The notes: generated by a model not told the origin, from the sequence alone. Numbered from the stretch's first letter, positions 24,455 through 32,955 are shown. The stretch: DNA of 47,864 bases from Pseudomonas fontis (GCF_028656955.1 NZ_JAMDGY010000028.1:1-47864), one strand, 5' to 3'. Numbers and translations: made by a program.

Positions 24455-24477
24455 TAGTCCGTTTGCGTGATTCGAGC
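24455..24477 (+). promoter_or_regulatory. Shared upstream element before the LLM oxidoreductase
   Basis: TAGTCCGTTTGCGTGATTCG is the partner of the block at 23125-23148 (identical GTCCGTTTG, similar TCGAGC tail). It also begins with the TAGTCC found in the elements before hsaC and hsaD. It lies about 80-100 bases upstream of the start codon. Confidence 0.4.
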
Positions 24478-24556
24478 GGCCCGGCGATCCCGGAGCATGG
24501 CGGCAAGGCGTGGGCTTCGTGTGCCGGCCGAGTCGATAACAGAACAAGGATCAAGC

Positions 24557-25681
24557 ATGAAATTCTCATTGATTTACGAAGCGCAAACCGTGGACTCCAG
24601 CCGCGAAGGCGACCGGCGGATTTTCGACGAAACCGTCGAGCAGGCCGTGCTGGCCGACAAGTTGGGTTTTGACACCTTCTGGTGCGTGGAGCACACGGCG
24701 CTGAGCAATTACTCGCACATGTCCGCGCCAGAAACCGTGCTGGCCTTCGTTGCCGGCAAGACCGAGCGCATCGGTATCGGCCATGGCGTGGTGTGCCTGC
24801 CGCCGGCAATGAACCACCCGGTCAAGGTGGCCGAACGTATTGCCACCCTGGACCTGCTGTCCAAGGGCCGGGTGCATTTTGGTGTGGGCAAGGGGGGCAC
24901 GCAGCAGGAGGCGGGTACTTTTGGCTATGACCTGGCGACCTTGCAGCCGCAGATTGACGAGGCGATGTACCTGATTCCGAAGATCTTCGTGCAGGACGAG
25001 ATCGAGCACCATGGCGATTTCGTGCAGATCCCCAAGCGTCCGATCCATCCCAAGCCGTACCAGGACCCGCACCCGCCGATGTACCTGGCGTGCACCAATA
25101 CCGAGTCGCTGAAAAATACCGGTGGTCGTGGCATGGGCGCGTTGGTGCTGGGCTTTGGTGGCCCGGAAGAGATTGCCAAGAAGGTCGAGGTGTACCACGC
25201 GGCCTGGGATTCGCGCGATGAGAAGCAGCAGGTGGGCTTCCGTCCGAACCGGCATGTTGCTGCGTTGTGCCCGGCGATTGTGCTGGAAGACAACGCCCTG
25301 GCTCGGCGCATTGGCATTCGTGGCCAGCGCTACTTCATGGAGTCGCTGGGGTATTGGTATGGCGGTGGTGAGCGTCCGGACCCGGAGAAGTGGAAGGATG
25401 ACACCTTTGTCGATGGTAACGGGCAGAGCGTGATCAAGTCGCGCTTTGCATCGGAGGAGGTGAGTGTCGACTTCTCCGACCCGACCATGGCGATGATGAA
25501 CCCCAACCATGCCTATGGCACGGTCGAGGACTGCATTGGTTATGTGCAGCGGCTGGTGGACGCCGGGGCGGACGAGATCTTGTTCATCTGCCAGATGGGT
25601 ACGGTGCCGCAGTGGGCGCAACTGGAGACGTTGCGCAATATTGGCGAGAAAGTGATCCCGCATTTCCGCAACAAGCAATAA
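24557..25681 (+). CDS. Luciferase-like (LLM class) flavin-dependent oxidoreductase
   Basis: This 374-aa protein has the LLM TIM-barrel pattern: an N-terminal FSLIYEAQ strand, LADKLGFDTFWCVEHTALSNYSH, IGIGHGVVCLPPAMNHPVKVAERIATLDLLSKGRVHFGVGKG, and a late DAGADEILFICQMG strand. Such enzymes use reduced FMN or F420 to monooxygenate substrates; Pseudomonas has no usual F420 route, so FMN is likely. The ATG at 24557 follows AAGGA. It sits between hsaA and hsaC, so a steroid or bile-acid intermediate is the natural candidate substrate, but I know of no characterised counterpart with an established step. It also needs a flavin reductase from elsewhere. Confidence 0.85.
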   Translation: MKFSLIYEAQTVDSSREGDRRIFDETVEQAVLADKLGFDTFWCVEHTALSNYSHMSAPETVLAFVAGKTERIGIGHGVVCLPPAMNHPVKVAERIATLDLLSKGRVHFGVGKGGTQQEAGTFGYDLATLQPQIDEAMYLIPKIFVQDEIEHHGDFVQIPKRPIHPKPYQDPHPPMYLACTNTESLKNTGGRGMGALVLGFGGPEEIAKKVEVYHAAWDSRDEKQQVGFRPNRHVAALCPAIVLEDNALARRIGIRGQRYFMESLGYWYGGGERPDPEKWKDDTFVDGNGQSVIKSRFASEEVSVDFSDPTMAMMNPNHAYGTVEDCIGYVQRLVDAGADEILFICQMGTVPQWAQLETLRNIGEKVIPHFRNKQ

Positions 25682-25686
25682 CGGTA

Positions 25687-26320
25687 TGGCAAGGCCAGTT
25701 CCCACAGATTCAGCGGTGCAGTTTGATCCCTGTGGGAGCCGGCATTGCCGGCGATATGGTCCGTACTGGCACCCGGATAGATAGTGCTTGCCCGGCAAGT
25801 GCTGCGCACTTGATCGCTGGCAAGGCCAGCTCCCACAGTTTCAGCGGCGCAATTCGATCCCTGTGGGAGCCGGCATTGCCGGCGATATGGCCCGTACTGG
25901 CACCCGAATAGATATTGCTTGCCCGGCAAGTGCTGCGCACTTGATCGCTGGCAAGGCCAGTTCCCACAGATTCAGCGGCGCAATTCGGTCCCTGTGGGAG
26001 CCGGCATTGCCGGCGATATGGTCCGTACTGGCACCCGGATAGATAGTGCTTGCCCGGCAAGTGCTGCGCACTTGATCGCTGGCAAGGCCAGTTCCCACAG
26101 ATTCAGCGGTGCAGGGCGATCCCTGTGGGAGCCGGCATTGCCGGCGATATGGTCCGTACTGGCACCCGGATAGATAGTGCTTGCCCGGCAAGTGCTGCGC
26201 ACTTGATCGCTGGCAAGGCCAGTTCCCACAGATTCAGCCGCGCAATTCGATCCCTGTGGGAGCCGGCATTGCCGGCGATTTGGCCCGCACCGGCACCCAG
26301 GCAGATATTGCCTGCCATGC
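25687..26320. repeat. Tandem REP-derived array 1, about 5 units of 131 bp
   Basis: Units begin at 25687, 25818, 25949, 26080 and 26211, an exact 131-base period; the fifth is cut short and diverged after about 26300. Each unit is an inverted REP pair: CTGTGGGAGCCGGCATTGCC on one side and GCTGGCAAGGCCAGTTCCCA on the other, plus a CAAGTGC/GCACTTG hairpin. Units differ at only a few positions (GATAGT/GATATT, AGTTTG/AATTCG), which suggests recent amplification. The array fills the space between the LLM gene and the hsaC promoter region and holds no credible gene. Confidence 0.95.
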
Positions 26321-26332
26321 AAGCCTCTCCCG

Positions 26333-26358
26333 CTAGTCCCATCGGACGATGTTGCCCC
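26333..26358 (+). promoter_or_regulatory. Candidate steroid-regulon element upstream of hsaC
   Basis: CTAGTCCCATCGGACGATG followed by TTGCCCC lies 61-86 bases before the hsaC ATG. The 17-base block TCGGACGATGTTGCCCC is identical upstream of hsaD (44040-44056), and similarity continues into CCCGCTtAA and AATCC. TTGCCC may be a -35 box and the AAAT region a poor -10, so operator and promoter probably overlap. Confidence 0.65.
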
Positions 26359-26418
26359 TCGCCGAACCCGCTTAAATCCTCCTCCATCAGCCTTCCGATC
26401 AACGCGAGGAGAACACGC

Positions 26419-27318
26419 ATGGACATCCGCGGTCTGGGTTACGTCACGCTGCTATCCACCGACCTGGCGCAATGGCGTCACTACGCCAGCCAGGTCCTCG
26501 GCATGATGGTCAGCGATGCCCCCGGCAACACCGAACAGCTCTACCTGAAAATGGACGACCGCACCTACCGCATCCTCGTCCAGCACAGCGACCGCGACAG
26601 CTTCGGCTCCTGCGGCTGGGAACTGCCCGGCAAGGCCGCCTTCGAACAGGCGCTGAGCGAACTGCAACACGCCGACATCGCCATCGAGCGCGGCAGCGCC
26701 GCCCAGGCCAGCCAGCGCCAGGTGCAGGAACTCGCGCATTTCCAGGACCCCGACGGCAACCGCCACGAACTGTTCTGGGGCCCACGCCAGGACTTCGCCC
26801 GCTTCGCATCGCCCATCGGCGTCAAAGGCTTCGTCACCAACGACCTGGGCATGGGCCATGTGGTCCTGCCAGCCCCCACCTTCGAGCGCTGCCGCGACTT
26901 CTACGAGCGCGTGCTCGGCTTCGGCCTGTCCGACCTGATGAAAGTACGCTTCACCCCCGACCCGGCCGAACCGGAAAAACGCATCCACTTCCTGCACTGC
27001 AACAACGGCCGCCACCACTCGCTGGCGATCTTTGAATGCCCGATGCCGCACGGCTGCGTGCACATGATGGTCGAGGTACACGACCTCGAGGAAGTCGGCC
27101 GCGGCCTGGACCGCATGCACGCCAACGGCATCAAGCTGACCGCCACCCTCGGCCAGCACACCAACGACCAGATGGTTTCGTTCTACATGAAGACCCCCTC
27201 CGGCTTTGACCTCGAATACGGCTGCGATGGCCTGGTAGTCGACTGGGACCGCCACACCCCCTTCGAAAGCACCGTGGTCAGCCAGTGGGGCCACGACTTC
27301 AGCGTGGGTCGCCAATGA
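26419..27318 (+). CDS. hsaC: HsaC-like extradiol dioxygenase (3,4-DHSA 4,5-dioxygenase)
   Basis: This 299-aa two-domain VOC protein should cleave the steroid catechol 3,4-DHSA or its bile-acid analogue by meta cleavage. The predicted Fe(II) ligands His147 (GMGHVVL), His215 (GCVHMMVEV) and Glu266 (FDLEYG) are all present; I recall 145/215/266 in M. tuberculosis HsaC, so the spacing agrees closely. The second-sphere His200 (GRHHSLAIFE) and Tyr256 (VSFYMKTP) are also in place. Length is normal. GAGGAG precedes the ATG at 26419; the frame runs open back through the repeat array, which is not coding. Its stop overlaps the ipdA start (ATGA), so it heads a long operon. TesB and BphC are related names. 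Confidence 0.92.
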   Translation: MDIRGLGYVTLLSTDLAQWRHYASQVLGMMVSDAPGNTEQLYLKMDDRTYRILVQHSDRDSFGSCGWELPGKAAFEQALSELQHADIAIERGSAAQASQRQVQELAHFQDPDGNRHELFWGPRQDFARFASPIGVKGFVTNDLGMGHVVLPAPTFERCRDFYERVLGFGLSDLMKVRFTPDPAEPEKRIHFLHCNNGRHHSLAIFECPMPHGCVHMMVEVHDLEEVGRGLDRMHANGIKLTATLGQHTNDQMVSFYMKTPSGFDLEYGCDGLVVDWDRHTPFESTVVSQWGHDFSVGRQ

Positions 27319-28211
27319 GTACACCAACCATGAACAAACAGATGACCACGGCCCAGATGGTCGCCCAGCTGCGCGACGGCATGACCCTCGGCATCGGCGG
27401 CTGGGGCCCACGACGCAAGCCCATGGCGCTGATCCGCGAGATCCTGCGCTCAGAGCTCAAGGACCTGACCATCGTCGCCTACGGCGGTGCCGACGTCGGC
27501 ATGCTGTGCGCCGCCGGCAAGGTCAAAAAGCTGGTGTTCGCCTTCGTTTCACTGGACTTCATCCCGCTTGAGCCGTACTTCCGCAAAGCCCGGCAAGAAG
27601 CCTCGATCGAGATCATGGAAATCGATGAAGGCATGCTCCTGCTCGGCCTGCGCGCAGCGGCCATGGGCGTGCCATTCCTGCCGACCGCGGTTGGCCTGGG
27701 CACCGACGTGCTGCGCCACAACCCGCAGATCAAGCTGGTCAGCTCGCCGTATGCCGATGGCAAGGACTGGGTCGCCATGCCCGCCCTTGCGCTGGACGCC
27801 GCGCTGGTCCACGTCGACCGCGCCGATACGCGTGGCGTATGCCAGATCAGCGGGCCGGACCACTACATGGACGACCTGTTCGTACGGGCCGCCCGCCACA
27901 CCTACGTGACCTGCGACCAACTGGTCGAGGGCGACTACTTCCACAGCGCGCCGGAACGCGCGCACCAGGTGTTCTGGGAACGCAACCTGACCACGGCGGT
28001 GGCCCACGTGCCGGGCGGGGCGCACCCGTCGTCCTGCGCGCCGCTGTACGGCTTCGATGTCGCCCACTTCAAGACCTATGTCGCCTCGGCCCAGGCCGAG
28101 CAAGGCTGGCCGGACTACGTCGCGCAGTTCGTCACCTGCACCCATGAACAGTACCTGGAACGGATCGGTGGCCTGGCCGCGATTCGCCAGCTGCCCCTGC
28201 CGGTTTTCTGA
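27315..28211 (+). CDS. ipdA: IpdA-like subunit of the ring-C-opening hydrolase (CoA-transferase fold)
   Basis: This 298-aa protein belongs to the family I CoA-transferase alpha fold (MTLGIGGWGPRRKPMALIREIL, VAYGGADVGMLCAAGKVKKL). In steroid degraders IpdA and IpdB together hydrolyse a C-C bond to open ring C of COCHEA-CoA rather than transferring CoA. The EIMEIDEGMLLLGLRAA segment (about residues 105-122) is where the key Glu of IpdA is expected, but I cannot place the exact residue. The ATG at 27315 overlaps the hsaC stop (ATGA); an ATG at 27330 is also possible. ipdB follows after 12 bases. In Comamonas the pair is called ScdL1/L2. Confidence 0.86.
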   Translation: MSTPTMNKQMTTAQMVAQLRDGMTLGIGGWGPRRKPMALIREILRSELKDLTIVAYGGADVGMLCAAGKVKKLVFAFVSLDFIPLEPYFRKARQEASIEIMEIDEGMLLLGLRAAAMGVPFLPTAVGLGTDVLRHNPQIKLVSSPYADGKDWVAMPALALDAALVHVDRADTRGVCQISGPDHYMDDLFVRAARHTYVTCDQLVEGDYFHSAPERAHQVFWERNLTTAVAHVPGGAHPSSCAPLYGFDVAHFKTYVASAQAEQGWPDYVAQFVTCTHEQYLERIGGLAAIRQLPLPVF

Positions 28212-28223
28212 GCGAGGTTCGAG

Positions 28224-29027
28224 ATGACTACACCAGCAACCCCCTACAGCCTCGCCGAGCTGCTGATCTGCGCCGCCGCCGAAGCTTGGCGCAACGACGG
28301 CGAGGTGCTGGCCACCGGCATCGGGGTGATCCCGCGGCTGGCCGCCTCGCTGAGCATGCTCAGCAGCAACCCGCAGCTGTTGATGACCGATTCCGAAGCC
28401 TACATGGTCGCCGAGCCGGTGCCGCTCGGCGCGCGCAACGGCTACCAGGTCAAGCGCGACAGCTGGATGGGCTTTTCGCGGATCTTCGACAACGTCTGGG
28501 GCGGGCGCCGCCATGCCCTGGTCGGGCCTATCCAGATCGACCGCTTTGGCCAGGCGAACATTTCCTGCATCGGCGACTACGCCAAGCCCAAGGCGCAGAT
28601 GCTCGGGGTGCGCGGCTTCCCCGGCAACTCGATCAGCCACGCCAACTCGTTCTTCGTGCCCAGCCACAACCGCCGGGTCTTCGTTGAAGGCGAAGTCGAT
28701 ATGGTCAGCTCGGTCGGCTACAACCCGGCGCGCCTGGCCCGTGGCTGGTCGCTGGACGACATCGACATCCGCCTGATCGTCACCGACCTGTGCGTGCTCG
28801 ACTTCCTCGGGCCACAGCGGCAGATGCGGGTGCGCTCGCTGCACCCCGGGGTGAGCCTGGACGAGGTGCTGGACAACACCGGCTTTGCCCTGCACGTGGC
28901 GGACAACTGCCCGACCACGGCGGCCCCGGATGCCGCCCAGTTGCGCCTGATCCAGCGCCTGGACCCGCACAACCTGCGTGCCAGCCAGTTGAAAGACAAC
29001 CCACCCGGCCAGCGCACCGCGCGCTGA
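28224..29027 (+). CDS. ipdB: IpdB-like subunit of the ring-C-opening hydrolase
   Basis: This 267-aa CoA-transferase beta-type protein is the expected partner of IpdA, forming the heteromeric hydrolase of the HIP pathway. Features are YSLAELLICAAAEAWRNDGE at the N terminus, the glycine-rich VLATGIGVIPRLAA, QLLMTDSEAYMV, and a late VTDLCVLDF strand. It lacks the ENG/ESG active-site motif of true CoA-transferase beta chains; the corresponding stretch reads LLMTDSEAYM, consistent with hydrolase rather than transferase chemistry. It starts at 28224 with GAGG upstream. The next gene follows across 39 bases. Confidence 0.86.
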   Translation: MTTPATPYSLAELLICAAAEAWRNDGEVLATGIGVIPRLAASLSMLSSNPQLLMTDSEAYMVAEPVPLGARNGYQVKRDSWMGFSRIFDNVWGGRRHALVGPIQIDRFGQANISCIGDYAKPKAQMLGVRGFPGNSISHANSFFVPSHNRRVFVEGEVDMVSSVGYNPARLARGWSLDDIDIRLIVTDLCVLDFLGPQRQMRVRSLHPGVSLDEVLDNTGFALHVADNCPTTAAPDAAQLRLIQRLDPHNLRASQLKDNPPGQRTAR

Positions 29028-29066
29028 GCCCGGTTCGCCCAGCCCGCCCAGCCGGAGCAGTAATCG

Positions 29067-29939
29067 ATGAGTGAACAACCCAACAACAGCGAGGCCGAGG
29101 TGGTGCTGTACGAGGTACGCGGCGAGGTGGCCCTGGTCACCATGAACCGCCCCGAGTACCACAACGCCCAGAACTCGCGGATGACCTATGCGCTGGATGC
29201 CGCGTTTCGCCGCGCCTGCGATGACGACACGGTCAAGGTGATCGTGCTGCGCGGTGCTGGCCGGCACTTTTCCGCGGGCCATGACATCGGCACGCCCGGG
29301 CGGGACGTCGACCAGAGTTTCGAGCGGGTCAGCCTGTGGTACGACCATGTCGACAAGCCCGGCGGCGAGTTCCTCTATGCCCGCGAGCAGGAGGTGTACC
29401 TGGGCATGTGTCGGCGCTGGCGGGAGATCCCCAAGCCGACCATCGCCATGGTCCAGGGCGCGTGCATTGCCGGGGGGCTGATGCTGGCCTGGGTGTGCGA
29501 CCTGATCGTCGCCAGTGAAGACGCCTATTTCACCGACCCGGTGGTACGCATGGGCATTCCCGGCGTCGAATACTTCGCCCACGTGCACGAGCTGAACCCG
29601 CGCATGGCCAAGGAAATGCTCTTCATGGGCCAGCCGATGCCGGCGCCACGGGCCTATCAGATGGGCATGGTCAACCGCGTGGTGCCCCGTGAAACGCTGG
29701 AGCAGGACACCCTGGCCATGGCCGAACGCATCGCGCAGATGCCGCGCCTGGGCCTGCAACTGAGCAAGCAGGCGGTGAACAACGCCGAAGACTTGATGGG
29801 CAAGCGCGCGACCATGGACATGGTGTTCGGCCTGCATCACTTCGCCCATGCGCACAACGAGCTGGTGTCTGGCGACCGCCTGGGCGGCCAGGACGCACGC
29901 AGCATGGCGCGCGCCCAACGCAATCAGGAGGGGGCGTGA
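29067..29939 (+). CDS. Enoyl-CoA hydratase/isomerase family protein (steroid cluster)
   Basis: This 290-aa crotonase-fold protein has the first oxyanion-hole segment GAGRHFSAGHDIGTP and the second in QGACIAGGLMLAWVCDLIVAS, with the usual FTDPVVRMGIPG afterwards. A family-specific insert (SLWYDHVDKPGGEFLYAREQEVYLGMCRRW) lies between. It differs clearly from the EchA20-like gene further down, so the operon encodes two crotonases with distinct roles. It may correspond to Comamonas ScdN; the precise step is not known to me. The ATG at 29067 has GGAG upstream. The stop lies 2 bases before the ipdC ATG. Confidence 0.85.
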   Translation: MSEQPNNSEAEVVLYEVRGEVALVTMNRPEYHNAQNSRMTYALDAAFRRACDDDTVKVIVLRGAGRHFSAGHDIGTPGRDVDQSFERVSLWYDHVDKPGGEFLYAREQEVYLGMCRRWREIPKPTIAMVQGACIAGGLMLAWVCDLIVASEDAYFTDPVVRMGIPGVEYFAHVHELNPRMAKEMLFMGQPMPAPRAYQMGMVNRVVPRETLEQDTLAMAERIAQMPRLGLQLSKQAVNNAEDLMGKRATMDMVFGLHHFAHAHNELVSGDRLGGQDARSMARAQRNQEGA

Positions 29940-29941
29940 GC

Positions 29942-31036
29942 ATGGCCGTGTCACTCAAGACGCCGCTGACCGAACTGCTCGGCTGCCGCTACCCGATCAT
30001 CCAGACTGCCATGGGCTGGGTGGCCGACCCGACGCTGGTGGCGGCCACGGGCAATGCCGGTGGCTTCGGCTTCCTCGCCGGCGCGACCATCGAGCCGGCG
30101 CAGATGGAAGCGGCGATCCTGCAAACCCGCCGCCTCACCGACCAGCCGTTCGGGGTCAATTTCCACATGTACCAGGCCAATGCCGCCGAGATCGTCGAGC
30201 TGGTACTGCGCCATCAGGTCAAGGCAGTGAGCTACAGCCGCTCGCCGGGCAAACAGATGATCGCCCGGCTCAAGGACGCCGGGGTGGTCTGCATGCCCAC
30301 GGTGGGCGCGCTCAAGCATGCGCAGAAGGCCGTGGAGATGGGCGCCGATGCGGTCACCGTGCAGGGCGGCGAGGGCGGTGGGCACACCGGTTCGGTGCCG
30401 ACTGCCTTGCTGCTGTCGCAGGTCGTTGAAGCACTCGATGTGCCGGTGGTGGCGGCGGGTGGCTTCAAGGATGGCCATGGCCTGGTCTCGGCGCTGGCCT
30501 ATGGCGCGGCCGGTATCGCCATGGGCACGCGCTTTCTGATGAGCGCCGAAAGCCCGGTGCCGGCCGCCACCCTGGCGCGTTATCTGGCGGTCAAGGACCC
30601 GGCTGCCGTGATCGTCAGCCGCGCCATCGACGGTATGCCGCAACGCATGATCCGCAATGAACTGCTCGATGAGCTGGAAGCCAGCGCCGGTTTCAAGCGC
30701 TGGCTGCTGGCCTTCAGGAGCGGCCTGGCCTATCGCCGGCTGAGCGGCGCGAGCCTGTCGCAGCTGCTTGGCAGCGCCCTGAGCATGCGCCGCAGCGGCG
30801 AACTGACGGCGGCGCAAAGCCTGATGGCGGCCAACGCGCCGATGGTCATCCAGAAGGCCATGGTTGAAGGCCTGCCGGCCGAGGGCGTGCTGCCCGCCGG
30901 GCAGATTGCCGCCAGCATCGACAGCCTGCCGAGCTGCGCCGAACTGATCGAGCAGATCGTCGAACAGGCCGAAACGCGCCTGGGCGAGCTGTGTCGCCGA
31001 ATTTCGCAAGAAGGGGAAAGGCATGAAACCGTTTAG
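29942..31036 (+). CDS. ipdC: IpdC-like FMN oxidoreductase (nitronate monooxygenase fold)
   Basis: This 364-aa FMN-binding TIM-barrel protein matches the NMO/2-nitropropane-dioxygenase family that includes IpdC of the steroid ring C/D pathway, which oxidises a bicyclic CoA thioester before ring opening. FMN-site segments are YPIIQTAMGWVADPTL, VQGGEGGGHTGSVPTALLLSQV, VVAAGGFKDGHGLVSAL and GTRFLMSAESPV. The ATG at 29942 has AGGAGG at the right distance; a GTG at 29936 is too close to it. The 3' end overlaps the echA20 start by 14 bases, so translation is coupled. ScdK is the Comamonas name. The substrate is assigned by context. Confidence 0.85.
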   Translation: MAVSLKTPLTELLGCRYPIIQTAMGWVADPTLVAATGNAGGFGFLAGATIEPAQMEAAILQTRRLTDQPFGVNFHMYQANAAEIVELVLRHQVKAVSYSRSPGKQMIARLKDAGVVCMPTVGALKHAQKAVEMGADAVTVQGGEGGGHTGSVPTALLLSQVVEALDVPVVAAGGFKDGHGLVSALAYGAAGIAMGTRFLMSAESPVPAATLARYLAVKDPAAVIVSRAIDGMPQRMIRNELLDELEASAGFKRWLLAFRSGLAYRRLSGASLSQLLGSALSMRRSGELTAAQSLMAANAPMVIQKAMVEGLPAEGVLPAGQIAASIDSLPSCAELIEQIVEQAETRLGELCRRISQEGERHETV

Positions 31037-31778
31037 CGTGAGTATCGACAATGGCGTGGCGGAGATGGTCTTCAACCGCCCGCCGGTGAATGCCTTCGAC
31101 TGCCAGGGCTGGGCCGCCATCGCCAGCACCCTTGAGGCGCTGGGCGACGATGCGGCGGTGCGGGTGATCGTTATCCGGGCCGAAGGCCGGGGCTTTTGCG
31201 CCGGCGTCGACATCAAGGAACTGGCCGCCGACGGCAACCTGATCGTCGCGGTCAACAAGGGCAATTACGACAGTTTCAAGGCTGTCCACCGCAACCCGAA
31301 ACCAGTGATCGTTGCCGTGCATGGCTTCGTGCTGGGTGGCGGGATCGGCATTTGTGGCGCGGCGGACATCCTCGTGGCGGCCGAATGCGCGCGTTTCGGC
31401 GTGCCGGAAGTCGACCGTGGCGCCATGGGCGGCGGCGCGCATTTGCAGCGACTGTTCCCGGTACAGAAGGTGCGCCACATGTACTTCACCGGTGAAATGA
31501 TCGATGCCGCCGAAGCCTGGCGTTTGGGCGCGGTGGAGCGGGTGGTCAAGCGTGAAGACCTGCGCGAGACGGCCTTGACCATTGCCCGGCAGATTGCCGA
31601 GAAAAGCCCGGCGATGATCCGCCTGGCCAAGGAAGCCTTGAACGGCATCGAAGACGGCAATCTGGAAGACAAATACCGCTGGGAGCAGGGCTTCACCCTC
31701 GAAGCCTACCGCACCCAGGACTCTCAGGAAGCGCGCGATGCCTTTGTCGGCAAGCGCGATGCCCAATTCTCCGGTTGA
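31023..31778 (+). CDS. echA20: EchA20-like crotonase (ring D hydrolase)
   Basis: This 251-aa crotonase closely resembles EchA20 as I recall it: the RAEGRGFCAGVDIKE segment (EchA20 has RAEGRGFNAGVDIKE), GFVLGGGIGICGAADILVAAECARFGVPEVDRGAMGG, and a C-terminal RLAKEALNGIE with YRWEQGFTLE. EchA20 hydrolyses ring D in the HIEC-CoA intermediate of the HIP pathway, giving COCHEA-CoA for IpdAB. The length fits, about 247 aa in M. tuberculosis. The ATG at 31023 overlaps the end of ipdC, and the next gene starts 10 bases after its stop. ScdY is the likely Comamonas counterpart. Confidence 0.88.
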   Translation: MKPFSVSIDNGVAEMVFNRPPVNAFDCQGWAAIASTLEALGDDAAVRVIVIRAEGRGFCAGVDIKELAADGNLIVAVNKGNYDSFKAVHRNPKPVIVAVHGFVLGGGIGICGAADILVAAECARFGVPEVDRGAMGGGAHLQRLFPVQKVRHMYFTGEMIDAAEAWRLGAVERVVKREDLRETALTIARQIAEKSPAMIRLAKEALNGIEDGNLEDKYRWEQGFTLEAYRTQDSQEARDAFVGKRDAQFSG

Positions 31779-31788
31779 AGGGATGCCC

Positions 31789-32955
31789 ATGGACCTGACG
31801 TACACCGCGGCCCAACAGGCCTTTCGCGCCGAGGCGCGGGCGTGGCTTGAAGCCAATGTCCCAGCCCGGCCGTTGCAATCATTCGACACCGAGCAAGGCT
31901 TTGCCGAGCACCGCGCCTGGGAGGCGCGCCTCAATGAAGGGCGCTGGGGCATGGTCACCTGGCCCACCGCCCTCGGCGGGCGCGGCTGCGACCTGATCGA
32001 GTGGCTGATTTTCGAAGAAGAGTACTACCGTGCCGGCGCGCCGGCGCGGGTCAACCAGAACGGCATCTTCCTGCTCGGCCCGACCCTGATGGAGTACGGC
32101 AGCGACGCGCAGAAAGCACGCTTTTTGCCACGCATGGCCACCGGCACCGACATCTGGGCCCAGGCCTGGTCAGAGCCGGGTGCCGGCTCCGACATGGCGG
32201 CGATCCGCTCGCGGGCCGAGCGGGTGGGCGATCACTATGTGATCAACGGCCAGAAAACCTGGTCGACCCGCGCCGTGTGGGCCGATTGGGTGTTCGGTAT
32301 CTTCCGCACCGACCCCAACTCGCAGCGCCATCACGGCCTGACGTTCATCCTGCTGCCGCTGGATTCCCCGGGCATTACCGTGCGTCCCATCGAGCAACTG
32401 AACGGCTTGCCGGGGTTTGCCGAGATCTTCTTCGACGACGTCAAGGTGCCGGTGGAGAACGCCCTGGGCGGCGAGGGCATGGGCTGGCATGTGGCGATGT
32501 CCACGGCCGGCTTCGAGCGTGGCCTGATGCTGCGCTCGCCTGCCCGCTACCAGGAAACAGCGCGGCGCCTGGTGCAGTTGTACCAGCACAACCGCGAGTC
32601 GGCCGACCGCGACCCGGCCATCGGCGAGGCGGTGATGCGTGCCTGGCTGGATGCCGAGGCCTACACCCTGGCGACCTACCTGTGCGCCTCGCAGCTGGAG
32701 AAGGGCGGCAAGATCGGGCCGGAGTCCTCGACCAACAAGATCTTCTGGTCGGAGCTGGACCAGCGCCTGCACGAAACCGCCCTGAGCATCCTCGGCCTGC
32801 GCGGCGAGTTGCTGCCCGGGGCACCGGCGGCGGGGGATGTCGGGCAGTGGCTGGACGGTTTCCTGTTCGCCCAGGCCGGGCCGATCTATGCCGGCACCAA
32901 CGAGATCCAGCGCAACATCATTGCCGAGCGCATGCTCGGCATGCCCCGCGCCTGA
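31789..32955 (+). CDS. Acyl-CoA dehydrogenase, catalytic-type subunit of a heteromeric pair (IpdE1-like)
   Basis: This 388-aa acyl-CoA dehydrogenase has a complete FAD/substrate signature (AQAWSEPGAGSDMAAIRSRA), GQKTWSTRAVWADW, and the C-terminal GPIYAGTNEIQRNIIAERMLGMPR. Together with the degenerate second gene 10 bases downstream it resembles the two-gene heterotetrameric dehydrogenases common in steroid degraders, of which IpdE1-IpdE2 belongs to the HIP pathway. That identity rests on its place between echA20 and fadA6. The ATG at 31789 is preferred: AAGG lies about 8 bases upstream, while an ATG at 31783 would abut it. Confidence 0.85.
   Translation: MDLTYTAAQQAFRAEARAWLEANVPARPLQSFDTEQGFAEHRAWEARLNEGRWGMVTWPTALGGRGCDLIEWLIFEEEYYRAGAPARVNQNGIFLLGPTLMEYGSDAQKARFLPRMATGTDIWAQAWSEPGAGSDMAAIRSRAERVGDHYVINGQKTWSTRAVWADWVFGIFRTDPNSQRHHGLTFILLPLDSPGITVRPIEQLNGLPGFAEIFFDDVKVPVENALGGEGMGWHVAMSTAGFERGLMLRSPARYQETARRLVQLYQHNRESADRDPAIGEAVMRAWLDAEAYTLATYLCASQLEKGGKIGPESSTNKIFWSELDQRLHETALSILGLRGELLPGAPAAGDVGQWLDGFLFAQAGPIYAGTNEIQRNIIAERMLGMPRA

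Noticed and set aside
21914..24547. An 877-codon open frame on the minus strand opposite the sigma54-type regulator and hsaA
   Set aside because: Same reason: two well-supported genes with ribosome-binding sites occupy the plus strand, and the antisense frame crosses their intergenic gap without any motif.
25687..26320. Array 1 considered as a CRISPR array
   Set aside because: Whole units including would-be spacers are nearly identical, the period is 131 bases, and the units are built from REP palindromes. There are no unique spacers and no cas genes.
29067..29939. This crotonase as the EchA20 orthologue
   Set aside because: The gene at 31023-31778 matches EchA20 far better (RAEGRGFxAGVDIKE, the C-terminal EQGFT segment and the length). 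The 290-aa protein has a distinct insert.
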